64,000 nucleotides of DNA from CAYPHA01 sp964410215 (GTDB lineage: Bacteria > Calditrichota > Calditrichia > Calditrichales > CAYPHA01). Every line of letters begins with the position of its first letter. Position 1 is the first letter of the stretch. A model generated the notes under the pieces. That model was not told the DNA's origin, made no database searches, and saw only the letters and a program-made list of their open reading frames with translations. This document shows, piece after piece, positions 51,408 to 61,500 of the stretch. The stretch lies in NCBI GenBank assembly GCA_964410215.1, contig CAYPHA010000001.1, positions 62,001-126,000 on the forward strand. The letters are read 5' to 3'. The translations under genes were made by a program, and so were the position numbers.

Positions 51408-52185
51408 AGTAGATCTCACGGTCTTCGCGGTTTTCCAGGTCGTTGATACGGGTTTCGAAGATCTGGAGCAGTTTATGCAGCAGGCGGACATCACGTTTTT
51501 CAGCAAGGGCTCTCCCCAGGAGGCGTTTGAAGCGGATCACGAAATTGTCGATGCCGTCCCGCGGAACGAAATTGACGAGGGCCATGGCTTTGCCGAGGTG
51601 CTCATAGAACATTTCCAGCTCATACTGGGATGCCAGGTCGTATTTATAGTACTCACTCCTGGTATTCTGAAGCTGGAAAAAGGTATAGGCGTATACCATG
51701 ACGGACTGGGCCAGGTTGAGTGACGGATTCTGAGTTGCCGTGGTGATGGTCGAATGGAGGTGACATTTGGTCAGCTCTTCGTTGGTCAATCCCGTCCGTT
51801 CCCGTCCGAACACGATGGCCACCGGATGATCCGGAGCGGTCTGCAGGAACTTTTCTGAAATTTCATCCGGGCTGTAAAAGGGAAAACGGAAATGGCGCTT
51901 GCGCATAGTAGTAGCCACGGTCAGCCGCATGTGCCCTATGGCGGTGTTGAAATCCGGGACAATCTGTGCCTTTTCCATGATATCGGTCGAGCGGTGGGCC
52001 ATCATCAGGGCTTCCGTATCGCTGATATCACAGGGATTGACCAGAACGAGGTTTTCAAATCCGCAGGTTTTCAGGGCCCGGGCCACGGATCCGACATTGC
52101 CGGGTGATTCCGGTTCCACCAGCACAAAATGGATATTCTTGCGTATTTTTTCAAACAACAGGCTGAATCCGCTGCGCATCGTCAT
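51406..52185 (-). CDS. SPOUT tRNA/rRNA methyltransferase (TrmJ type)
   Basis: A 259-aa RNA 2'-O-methyltransferase with the SPOUT knot. Motif 1 is PESPGNVGSVARALKTCGF, motif 2 is VFGRERTGLTNEELTKC, motif 3 is NPSLNLAQSVMVYAYTFF. This resembles TrmJ, which methylates position 32 of tRNAs, and related YfiF/YibK proteins; the exact target is not certain. Its stop codon overlaps the inverted-repeat arm. It lies 3 bp after sfsA on the same strand. Confidence 0.82.
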   Translation of the reverse strand: MTMRSGFSLLFEKIRKNIHFVLVEPESPGNVGSVARALKTCGFENLVLVNPCDISDTEALMMAHRSTDIMEKAQIVPDFNTAIGHMRLTVATTMRKRHFRFPFYSPDEISEKFLQTAPDHPVAIVFGRERTGLTNEELTKCHLHSTITTATQNPSLNLAQSVMVYAYTFFQLQNTRSEYYKYDLASQYELEMFYEHLGKAMALVNFVPRDGIDNFVIRFKRLLGRALAEKRDVRLLHKLLQIFETRINDLENREDREIY

Positions 52186-52188
52186 GAT

Positions 52189-52884
52189 CTAAAGCTTAAA
52201 CTCCACGGCTTTGGTCAGTTCGTTTTTTTCAGGGGACACGTCGGCCAGGTAAGAAAGTACTTCAACCCCATGGTCATGTGCTTCTTTCAGTTTTTGGGCG
52301 TATACCGGATCGATGTGCGCGGCCGGACGGAAGATGTGACCGTCACGGCGCTGGATTACATAGAGCATCACAGCCCGGTGGCCTTCCTTCACCATGGATA
52401 CGAGCTCATCCAGATGTTTCTGTCCGCGTGTAGTTACCGCATCCGGGAAGAGGTATGCACCATCTTCTACAAGGGTGACGTTTTTCACTTCCACGTAACA
52501 GGATCCGCTATGCCCGCTGAGCAGCAGGTCAATACGGCTGTTCTTTCCATAAGGAGCTTCCGGACGGATGGCATCGTAACCGGATAATTCCGGAATACTG
52601 TTCTGCTCAATGGCTTCTCTTGCAATTTTATTTGGAACCTGCGTATTGATACCGATCCAGCAGGTTGTGTTATGGACCAGTTCCCAGGTATACTGCAATT
52701 TACGATTCGGGTTGCAGCTGTCGCTGACCATTACCTTCCAACCCGGTTCTTTGCAGGTTTTCATGGATCCGGAATTGGGGCAGTGTGCGGTGATGTAGCG
52801 TCCGTCATCCAGTTTGATATCTGCCAGAAAGCGCTTATAGCGTTTGAGGAGGGTGCCGGGTATCAGCGGCGGATTATATTCCAA
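52189..52884 (-). CDS. sfsA: Sugar fermentation stimulation protein homolog (SfsA)
   Basis: SfsA is a DNA-binding protein with a nuclease-like fold that was first linked to maltose metabolism in E. coli; its exact role is unclear. The core LLKRYKRFLADI, CPNSGSMKTC, YVEVKNVTL and FPDAVTTRGQKHLDEL are all present. I chose a TTG start at 52884 because the typical N-terminus (EYNPPLIPGTLLKRYKRF) begins there; this makes 231 aa. The longer frame from 52989 runs 116 bp into pfkA, which is unlikely. The 11-bp overlap with pfkA implies translational coupling. Confidence 0.8.
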   Translation of the reverse strand: MEYNPPLIPGTLLKRYKRFLADIKLDDGRYITAHCPNSGSMKTCKEPGWKVMVSDSCNPNRKLQYTWELVHNTTCWIGINTQVPNKIAREAIEQNSIPELSGYDAIRPEAPYGKNSRIDLLLSGHSGSCYVEVKNVTLVEDGAYLFPDAVTTRGQKHLDELVSMVKEGHRAVMLYVIQRRDGHIFRPAAHIDPVYAQKLKEAHDHGVEVLSYLADVSPEKNELTKAVEFKL

Positions 52885-53974
52885 GGCTGGTTCCCACCCG
52901 TTTAGCACTTTCAAGCCAGCAGTGGTCCAGGGGGACATATTTACGTTTTCCGGCCACTTCTTCGATTGGAACGGATACAGCCTCGCCATTCTGCCAGGCG
53001 ATCATGACACCGGATACGCCCTGGCTGACCAGTTCCGTACACTTCGTGCCCAGGGACGTGGCCAGCATACGGTCTCCCGCCGATGGTTTGCCACCCCGTT
53101 GCAGATGTCCCAGAATAGTAACCCGTGATTCCAGCTTTGTCAGCTTCTCCAGTTTTTTAGCCAGGCGGATGGCATGGCGCCCGGTATAATCGTCGGCATG
53201 TGTATCACCATTATCCTTTTTTTCCGGTTTTTTCTCAGTATCTTTTTCGGTTTCTTCCACATCTTCTCTGGAGACAGCCCCTTCAGCAACGGCGACAATG
53301 CTGAAGCGCTTGCCTCCCTGCGCCCTTTTCATGATTGCTTCGGCGACTTTTTCCGTATCATAGGGAATTTCCGGAATCAGGATGACATCCGCTCCTCCGG
53401 CCAGTCCGGCCCCGAGCGCCAGCCAGCCGACCCGGTGCCCCATGATTTCGACGACGATAATCCGGTGGTGGCTGTGAGCCGTACTGTGAAGCCGGTCGAT
53501 CGCCTCGGTAGCGATACTCAGCGCCGTATCAAATCCGAAAGTGACATCGGTACAGGCAACGTCGTTATCGATTGTTTTGGGCAAAGTAATGACATTCATA
53601 CCTTTCTGTACCAGTTTCAGTGCATTTTTCTGCGTGCCCCCTCCGCCGAGGCAGACCAGTACGTCCAGGTGGTGTTTCTGATAGTTTTCCTTGATCACAT
53701 CGGTCATGTCCAGTGTCTTACCGCCGATCGGCATGCGGTGAGGTTTATCGCGACTGGTTCCAAGCAGGGTTCCGCCAAGTGTAAGGATACCCGAAAGAGC
53801 GTCATTATCCAGTCGAATGATACGATTTTCCACAAGACCACGAAATCCGTCACGAAATCCAATGACCTTCATACCATAATTGTTCAATGCGGCTTTGCCG
53901 ATTCCCCTCAGGGCGGCATTTAATCCGGGCGTATCGCCTCCGGCTGTCAGGACGCCGATATATTTTGACATCAA
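52874..53974 (-). CDS. pfkA: 6-phosphofructokinase, group III (mixed-substrate) type
   Basis: The enzyme phosphorylates fructose-6-phosphate. The 366-aa protein matches the group III branch: CLGGGGTQKNA where E. coli ATP-enzyme has GGDGS, and PKTIDNDVACTDVTFGFDTA with Lys in place of Gly before TIDND. The family also has VVEIMGHRVGWLALGAG and LGHLQRGGKPSAGDR. The donor, ATP or pyrophosphate, cannot be decided from these residues. A charged insertion (EETEKDTEKKPEKKDNGDTH region, about residues 247-270) is unusual. It follows a 363-bp gap and is read with sfsA and trmJ. Confidence 0.88.
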   Translation of the reverse strand: MMSKYIGVLTAGGDTPGLNAALRGIGKAALNNYGMKVIGFRDGFRGLVENRIIRLDNDALSGILTLGGTLLGTSRDKPHRMPIGGKTLDMTDVIKENYQKHHLDVLVCLGGGGTQKNALKLVQKGMNVITLPKTIDNDVACTDVTFGFDTALSIATEAIDRLHSTAHSHHRIIVVEIMGHRVGWLALGAGLAGGADVILIPEIPYDTEKVAEAIMKRAQGGKRFSIVAVAEGAVSREDVEETEKDTEKKPEKKDNGDTHADDYTGRHAIRLAKKLEKLTKLESRVTILGHLQRGGKPSAGDRMLATSLGTKCTELVSQGVSGVMIAWQNGEAVSVPIEEVAGKRKYVPLDHCWLESAKRVGTSLGI

Positions 53975-54337
53975 ATCTCCTTCCGGTTCAGAAAATCAGG
54001 GTTAAAACAAAACATTTTGTTCTTGTTTTACGTATCGCATATCAGCATTCAAATCTAATAGATTTTTTCTGGAATTGCACAGTAAAATTGCAACTAAATA
54101 TTTTTTCCGGAAAATATCATCGTACCCCGTATTGAAATGCATGTTATAGACGGGTAGCCGTTTATAGGATATACATCCCGCTTATTGATCGAAAATGCCC
54201 GTTCACTAAATAATAGTGGGATAATTATGCATAGATCCGTATAATAATACGGGGAAGTGCAAGTATTTTTAAGCTCAGGTGTCAAAGACCGGCAAATATT
54301 TACCGTAGTGAAAGTCTGTATAAAAAAGACGCTGCTT
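53975..54337. promoter_or_regulatory. Divergent gap with inverted repeats upstream of the propeller kinase
   Basis: This 363-bp gap between pfkA and the kinase has no gene. CACTA-AATAA-TAGTG (54204-54218) is a 5-bp perfect inverted repeat, and CCGTAT-AATA-ATACGG (54237-54252) is a 6-bp one. They may be operators or small mRNA hairpins. The second lies just before a GTG at 54257 that would extend the kinase by 27 residues. I see nothing else in the gap apart from AT-rich sequence. Confidence 0.45.
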
Positions 54338-57300
54338 ATGAAAACATCAGGTAAGTGCAGGGTAATCCTTACCATGCTGATCATGTTTTTCTTACTGACC
54401 GCGGCTCATGCAGGCGTCAATCCGGAAATTAAGTTCCAGCACCTTTCCCTCGAGAAGGGAATATCACACAACCTGACGTATTGCATCTTACAGGACCGGG
54501 CGGGCTTTATGTGGTTTGGGACTCTTTTCGGCCTGATCAGATATGACGGGCAGCGGTTTGATGTCTTTCGCAATGATCCTTTTGATTCCACATCCATCTC
54601 CAGGGACGATATCCTGTCATTATATGAGGATCGTAACGGTATATTATGGATTGGGACCTACGAAGGCGGATTGAATCGTTATGATCCGGATACAGGGACC
54701 TTTTTGCGTTATCAGCATGATCCTGACGATTCCCTCAGCCTGAGTGATAATATTGTCTGGGCGATCTGTGAAGACCGGCAGGGGAATTTATGGATAGGGA
54801 CTGAAATTGGCCTGAACCGCCTGGAACCGGATGCAGGACAGCCAGGTCGTTTCGAGCGCTATTTTTATGACGAAACAGATCCGAAAAGTCTGCGTGATAA
54901 TCATATCCGGGCATTGCATCTGGATCGCAGGGGACGCCTGTGGGTCGGATCCAACGGGGGCGGTCTGCATCTTTACTATGAAGAAGAGGATGCATTTATA
55001 CGTCTCAATGAAAAACACAGTGTCGGCAGCAATAATGTCATTTCCATTTTTGAAGACCGGCAATCGGTGCTCTGGCTGGCGACATGGGGCGGAGGCCTGA
55101 AACAGGTCCTTTTCAGGGATCCGGATCATATAAATCGCAATACCGTGGAATATATCACCTATGTCTCCAATGTCGAGACAAACAGCATCAGCAGTAATAA
55201 CATCTGGTCAATAGAGGAGGACGAAAAAGGAAATTTCTGGATAGGAACCTATAACGGATTAAATTACTGGAACCGCAGAAACGGCTTGTTCAGGTGTTAC
55301 ACGCATGAGTACGGGAATCCTCACAGTATCAGCAGTGATTATGTTTCGGCTGTTTACAGGGATCGTTCAAACGTTTTCTGGATTGGCACGTTTCGGGGTA
55401 ATATTGATAAATTTGTACCGAATTTACAGCATTTTGAACATTTCAGTCACAATCCTGATGTTGAAAATACGCTCAATCATAATGAAGTGTCGGCCCTTTA
55501 TGAAGACAGTGAAGGGATTATATGGGTGGGTACACTCGGTGGCGGTTTGAATCGCTACAATCCGCAGGATAATTCAATTGCGCATTACACGCACGATCCG
55601 CATGATGGTAACAGTATCAGCAGCAACTCCGTTTTGAGTATCATTGGTGACCATGACGGCCATTTATGGATTGGTACGGCGAACGGACTGAACCGGTTTG
55701 ACGGCCGGAACAGGTTTACGAAGTACAATCACAGCGTTAAAAATGAAAAAGGTATGAGCCGCCGTATGATTACCGCCCTGCTGGAGGATGAGCCCGGTAA
55801 ACTGTGGGTCGGTACGGCCAGTCAGGGGCTTCAATTGCTCAACACCGAAACGCGGGCGTCCCAATACTTTGAACACAGTGACAGGTATGCCGAAAGTCTG
55901 ATAAATAACTACATCACCTGCCTTTATAAAGATAGCCGCAACAGGGTCTGGGTAGGCACCTTTGACGGCCTTGAACGAATGAACCGGACCGATTCAGTGG
56001 TTGTGTTCAAGCATTTTCTCCATGATCCTGCGGACTCTTCCACCATCAGCAACAATAATATCTACTGCTTTCTCGAGGATTCAGAGGGTCGGTTCTGGAT
56101 AGGCACCAGTAACGGTTTGAATCGCTATAATCCGGTTGATGAATCATTTCGTCGTTACCATATCGAAGACGGTATGCCTAATGATGTTGTTTGCAGCATA
56201 CTGGAAGACAATGATGGCACATTATGGCTGAGCACACAGAAAGGCTTATCCAAATTTGATCCGTCAGATGATTCCTTTAAAAATTTCGATCTGACGCATG
56301 GACTTCAGAGCAATATGTTCAATGTCGGTGCTGCAATAAAGACCCGCTGCAACCTGATGCTGTTTGGGGGAATAAACGGATTCAATCGCTTTGATCCGTC
56401 AAAAATCCGTTTAAATGATTATATCCCGCCGGTCTATATTACCCGTTTCAAAGTTTTTGATGTCCCGATGAAATTTCCCGGCGCGATACAATCCACAAAA
56501 GAAATTACCTTGTCCTATAAACAAAACTTTTTTACCATCGCGTTTGCCGCCCTGGATTTTCATGTACCGGAAAAAAATAAATATGCCTACAAGTTGGAAG
56601 GGGTGGATCCGGCCTGGGTCGAATGCGGAACAAAGACATATGCCAGTTATACCAATCTGGATCCGGGCGCATATACATTCCGTGTACGCGGATCAAATAA
56701 CGATGGGGTGTGGAACCGGCAGGGAAGGAGCATGCGAATCCGGATTCTTCCGCCATTCTGGGCGACCTGGTGGTTCCGGTCGATGGGACTGGCTTTGTTT
56801 TTATTCCTCGTTTCCGCGATCATTTATTATATACGGATGCGGGCGGAACGTAAAACAGAGCTGAATAAGCGGATTGCAGAACTCAAATTACAGGCCCTGC
56901 GTGCCCAGATGAATCCCCATTTTATCTTTAACACGATCAATGCGATTCAGTATTTTATCAATTTTAATGATCAGAAATCGGCTTACACCTATCTTTCGCT
57001 CTTTTCGAAACTGCTGCGCATGACTCTGGACAATTCCGAAAAAGCGACCATACCGGTTTCTGAGGAAATATTGCGACTGAAATTATACCTGGAATTACAA
57101 CTGCTTCGCTTTGATAATAAGTTCTCGTATCGTATCCAGGTGGATCAACAGATCGATCAGCATAACATTGAAATTCCGACGATGATCATTCAACCCTATG
57201 TGGAAAATGCGGTTCAGCATGGTATCGGTGTTCTGGAAGGAAAAGGTCATATCGACATTCATCTGCATAAAAAAAACGGCAGCCTGGAATGTATGATCCA

Positions 57301-57508
57301 GGATGACGGTATCGGTATAAGGGAATCTAAACGTCTCAATATGCGCAATCGACCGGAACATAAATCCACAGCCATGCGTGTGACCGAAGAACGTCTTGAT
57401 ATACTTAACGTAGCCCATAAAGATCACCTGAATATTAAAATTCTGGATCGTGCTGATGAAGAACCGGGGAAATCAGGAACAAAAGTGACCATTCATATCC
57501 CGCTTTAA
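54338..57508 (+). CDS. Periplasmic two-propeller sensor histidine kinase (Y_Y_Y, LytS-type)
   Basis: From the ATG at 54338 this is a 1056-aa membrane sensor. A signal/anchor (MKTSGKCRVILTMLIMFFLL) leads into the periplasm. Fourteen blade motifs of the type EDRxGxLWIGTxxGLxRYD follow, enough for two seven-bladed propellers. A Y_Y_Y beta-sandwich (YAYKLEGVDPAWVECG) then leads to one membrane helix near residue 811-835. The cytoplasmic part is of the LytS/His_kinase type with His861 in MNPHFIFNTINA and an ATP-binding part with PYVENAVQHG and GIGI blocks. Such sensors detect extracellular glycans in Bacteroidota and relatives. The stop overlaps the regulator frame region by 1 bp before its true start. 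Confidence 0.88.
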   Translation: MKTSGKCRVILTMLIMFFLLTAAHAGVNPEIKFQHLSLEKGISHNLTYCILQDRAGFMWFGTLFGLIRYDGQRFDVFRNDPFDSTSISRDDILSLYEDRNGILWIGTYEGGLNRYDPDTGTFLRYQHDPDDSLSLSDNIVWAICEDRQGNLWIGTEIGLNRLEPDAGQPGRFERYFYDETDPKSLRDNHIRALHLDRRGRLWVGSNGGGLHLYYEEEDAFIRLNEKHSVGSNNVISIFEDRQSVLWLATWGGGLKQVLFRDPDHINRNTVEYITYVSNVETNSISSNNIWSIEEDEKGNFWIGTYNGLNYWNRRNGLFRCYTHEYGNPHSISSDYVSAVYRDRSNVFWIGTFRGNIDKFVPNLQHFEHFSHNPDVENTLNHNEVSALYEDSEGIIWVGTLGGGLNRYNPQDNSIAHYTHDPHDGNSISSNSVLSIIGDHDGHLWIGTANGLNRFDGRNRFTKYNHSVKNEKGMSRRMITALLEDEPGKLWVGTASQGLQLLNTETRASQYFEHSDRYAESLINNYITCLYKDSRNRVWVGTFDGLERMNRTDSVVVFKHFLHDPADSSTISNNNIYCFLEDSEGRFWIGTSNGLNRYNPVDESFRRYHIEDGMPNDVVCSILEDNDGTLWLSTQKGLSKFDPSDDSFKNFDLTHGLQSNMFNVGAAIKTRCNLMLFGGINGFNRFDPSKIRLNDYIPPVYITRFKVFDVPMKFPGAIQSTKEITLSYKQNFFTIAFAALDFHVPEKNKYAYKLEGVDPAWVECGTKTYASYTNLDPGAYTFRVRGSNNDGVWNRQGRSMRIRILPPFWATWWFRSMGLALFLFLVSAIIYYIRMRAERKTELNKRIAELKLQALRAQMNPHFIFNTINAIQYFINFNDQKSAYTYLSLFSKLLRMTLDNSEKATIPVSEEILRLKLYLELQLLRFDNKFSYRIQVDQQIDQHNIEIPTMIIQPYVENAVQHGIGVLEGKGHIDIHLHKKNGSLECMIQDDGIGIRESKRLNMRNRPEHKSTAMRVTEERLDILNVAHKDHLNIKILDRADEEPGKSGTKVTIHIPL

Positions 57509-57519
57509 TGGAGGCTGTC

Positions 57520-58305
57520 ATGATTAAAACGATCATAATTGATGATGAAGAAAAAAGCCGCAAATTATTAAAAAGCCTGTTGGCTGAGCATTGCCCGAAT
57601 GTACAGGTCCTGGCAATGGAAGATTCGGTAAAAAGCGGATTAATAGCGATACAGGCACATCAACCGGACCTTGTTTTTCTGGATATCGTCATGCCCCGGC
57701 AGAATGGATTTAATCTTCTGGAGATGATCGACCGTATCGATTTCGAAATCATTTTCACAACGGCCTACGACCAGTACGCGATCAAGGCGATTCGTTTCAG
57801 CGCCCTGGACTACCTGTTAAAACCGATTACTATTGAAGAACTTATGCGTGCCGTTGCCAAGGTCTCGGAGAAGCACCTTCAGAAAAAAGGTAACGATGTC
57901 AACCGGCGACTGGAGGTATTTCTGGAAAATGCAGGGGCGCGGGAAACCGACAAAAAGCTGGGTATTCCGACCCAATGCGGTATTGATTTTGTCTATATCA
58001 GGGATATTATCATGGTTCAGGCGGAGGGAAACTACAGCATTATCTACATGAAAGATTCCGGGCAGAAAGAGATCGTCTCCCGGACGCTCAAAGAATTTGA
58101 TGATTTATTGAAAGAGTATAATTTTTTCAGGGTTCATCGTACCTATCTTATCAATCTCGCCCACATCCGGAAATATTCACGGACCAATCATTCCGCAGAA
58201 CAGGATGGCGACGGCGGTTGCGTCACAATGGTTAACAACAGGCAGGTTCCGGTTTCCCGGGATAAACGGAAATACCTGATCAACCGTTTTTCCAAGCCTT
58301 TTTGA
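57520..58305 (+). CDS. LytTR-family response regulator
   Basis: From the ATG at 57520 (GGAGG before it) this is a 261-aa regulator. The receiver domain has the acidic pair Asp8/Asp9, phospho-acceptor Asp55 in FLDIVMPRQNG, and Lys101 in YLLKPI. The C-terminal LytTR DNA-binding domain has IVMQAEGNYSIIYM-like (IMVQAEGNYSIIYMKD), VSRTLKEFDDLL and FFRVHRTYLINLAHI. It sits 12 bp after the kinase and likely receives its phosphate. It is followed by the SusC/SusD genes, the expected targets. The 210-bp gap after it has a possible promoter for susC, but I could not identify convincing LytTR direct repeats. Confidence 0.92.
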   Translation: MIKTIIIDDEEKSRKLLKSLLAEHCPNVQVLAMEDSVKSGLIAIQAHQPDLVFLDIVMPRQNGFNLLEMIDRIDFEIIFTTAYDQYAIKAIRFSALDYLLKPITIEELMRAVAKVSEKHLQKKGNDVNRRLEVFLENAGARETDKKLGIPTQCGIDFVYIRDIIMVQAEGNYSIIYMKDSGQKEIVSRTLKEFDDLLKEYNFFRVHRTYLINLAHIRKYSRTNHSAEQDGDGGCVTMVNNRQVPVSRDKRKYLINRFSKPF

Positions 58306-58515
58306 AATTATCCTGCCATAATAACGCAGATATTCTACCATTCACACACAAATTCGTACCTTTCAGTCAAAGGCGATATACCTGCTTTTTCAATCGTAAT
58401 ATATTCTCACCATAATATCCGGCAATACTGACAGTTCCAATAAACTATACAAACTACTTTCGTATTCGGAGTACCCATTCCGTGTACGTGTATCCTGAAA
58501 AAAAGGAGGGATTCT

Positions 58516-61500
58516 ATGCAATGTAAGTACACAGCAATTTTTGCATTTCTACTCATCTTTTGCCTGTCAGGAATGCTGACGGCCGCACCCGATGATGCTA
58601 TTGTGAAGGGACGGGTGATCGATGCAGAAGGTGAAGGCCTGCCGGCGGGCAACATCATACTTGAGAATTCCCTCCTCGGTGCATCAACGGATACAGAGGG
58701 ATATTTTGAATTTACAATCCCCGCCCGTTTCTACAGAGACAAGCAGGTGAAGTTAACGGCAAACTTCATCGGTTATGAATCGGCGACGCAGGAAGTGGAG
58801 CTGGATGCCGGTGAGAATGTCTTAACTTTTGAATTGGCGGAAGATATTCTTAATCTCGAAACGATCGTTGTCACCGGTCTGGCCTCGGAAACAACGAAAG
58901 AAAAGACACCGTTCTCCGTGAGTGTGGTCGATAGAGATCTGCTTGAAGCGGTACCGGCCGTATCTCCGGAAACGGCTATCCAGGGTAAGGTGGCCGGTGC
59001 GCAGGTGGTAAAGGGATCGGGTAAACCGGGGCAGGGGGCATCCGTCCTGCTGCGCGGTGCAACCAGTATCGATGCGTCCTCCGGTGATGTAAACAACAAC
59101 GACCGGGATCCGCTGAATATCACAGGCCGGAGCCAGGATCCGCTTTACATCGTTGATGGTGTCATACTGGCCAGTACGCCGGAAGACCTGGATGCCATCG
59201 AAATCGAAAGCATGGAAATAATCAAGGGAGCAGCCGCTTCCTCACTGTATGGGTCACGTGCCGCCAACGGCGTTATTCAGATTAAGACTAAAAGAGGTTC
59301 TAATCTGTCGACAAACCACTCCCTTATCAAATTTCGAAGTGAATATGGTGTGAATGCTCTTGGGAATGAACTGAATTATTCCAGGTACCATAAATATCTT
59401 TCTGCGACTGAAAGTTATGTTGATGATAACGGCGCACAAGTCAACATAGGTGACTGGATCAATGCGGACGGAAATAAGGTCCAGCGTATTGCCCGACTGA
59501 TCGAGGGTGGCGAGGACGGAAAAGCCTTCAAGGATAATCCCTATGTAAATGTATTTGACCACACGGATCAGGTTTTCAGGACGGGTACTTACAATACCAA
59601 CACGCTTTCACTCTCGCGTAACCTCGAAAATACCAACTTTCTGATGTCTTATACCAATCATAAAGATATCGGCATTGTTGAACTGGCGGATGGTTATACG
59701 CGGAATACATTTAAGATCAATCTGGATCACCGCCTGAGACCGGAACTGCATCTCGGCATTTCCTCTCAATACAGTGTGTCGGAATCGGATGAAATCGATG
59801 ATTCCGGAACGATGCGCAATCCGATCGAGGAGTTGAATAAAACCGAAGCAGATGTCGATCTGACGACGAAAAATGAAAATGGAGAGTATGTTTCACAACC
59901 CAATACGGCTTACCAGACAGACAATCCGCTGTACTGGCTGGATAATGCCGACCTGGACTACAAGCGTGAACGTATCCTGGGAAGCCTTGATCTTCGTTAT
60001 TATCCGCTGGACTGGTTTGATCTGGAGGCAAACCTGAGCATGGACCGTCTCGAAGTGGACAATTTCGAGTATTATAAAAAAGGGTTTGAATCAACCTACC
60101 TTATTGGTATCCGTGACGGTCAGATGACGCAGGAAAACGGCACCAACCTGGCGGTGAATGCCAGCATCACGGCCGGATTCCGGAAACGTTTCGGTGATTT
60201 TAACACGCGTACCAAATTACGCTATCTCTATGAAAAATATGATTTTAAGTTTCTTCAGACACAGGGTCAGGAGCTGACCGTCAAGGATATTACGTCCTGG
60301 CAGAATGTGGAAGGCATTATCATCAATCAATCCTTTAAAACGCTGAGCCTGGCCGAGGGCATCTATTTTATCGGCGGCGTCGATTATAGGGACAAGTATA
60401 TCCTTGATTTTCTGGTACGACGTGACGGCAGTTCACTTTTCGGTGAAGATGAGCGCTATCACAATTACCACCGTTTCAGCGGGGCCTGGCGTTTATCTGA
60501 AGAAGGATTCTGGAATATACGTGATCAGGTGAATGAATTTAAGCTGCACTACAGTCGTGGTACAGCGGGCAGCCGGCCTATTTTTGCTGCTCAGTATGAA
60601 GCATTCAGCCTGAATGACGGTTCTGTCGGTAAGGATCGTCTGGGTAACAAAGAACTTAAACCGGAATATTCCACCGAGCATGAAGCCGGTTTAAGTGCGG
60701 CATTCTTTAACCGTTATTCACTGGAAATGAATTATGCCAAAACGACTGTGGAAGACCAGATACTGCTGGTTCCGCAGGTCGGATACAAGGGATTCGGCAG
60801 CCAGTGGCAGAACGCCGGTGTGGTTACTTCCAACTCATTCGAGCTGACGCTTGAAGGCCTGGCTTATCGTACACGCAATCACAGCCTGTCGTTCGGTGTA
60901 ACCTTCGACCGGACCCGCTCGACCATCGATAAACTGGACATTCCTCCGTTCCAATACGGGTTTGGTCAGGATGGTGCACAGTTCTATGTTAAAGAAGGCG
61001 AAGAAGTTGGTAGCATATACGGCAGAAAATGGGTTAAAGACAAGTCAGACCTTCCCGAAGAATACCAGGATCACCTGGATATGTTTCAAACGAACGACGA
61101 GGGTTATGTCGTTTATGTCGGTGAAGGAAATACCTGGCGTGACGGGATTGACAAAGAATTATGGAATACGCGCTGGGATGTCGATGGCGACGGTTCCAAT
61201 GACGTCTACTGGGGTGAACCCATTAAATACGAAGATGCCGACGGGAAAGACTATTTCAAGCTGGGCCGTACAACACCCGACTATAATCTGGGTCTGAATA
61301 TGACCTACCGCTGGAAGGGATTGTCGGTATACATGCTCTGGAATGCACAGGTAGGCGGCATCATTTATAACCTGAATAAAGCATGGATGTATACAGCTGA
61401 AACACATTCGGATATGGATCAGGCCGGTAAGCCGGACGGAGAGAAAAAGCCGGTTGGATATTACGATAATTTTACCGGTGGCCTGCTTGCTGATGAGTTT

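Noticed and set aside
52885..52989. Longer N-terminus for SfsA
   Set aside because: It overlaps pfkA by over 100 bp, and the SfsA family pattern begins at the TTG at 52884.
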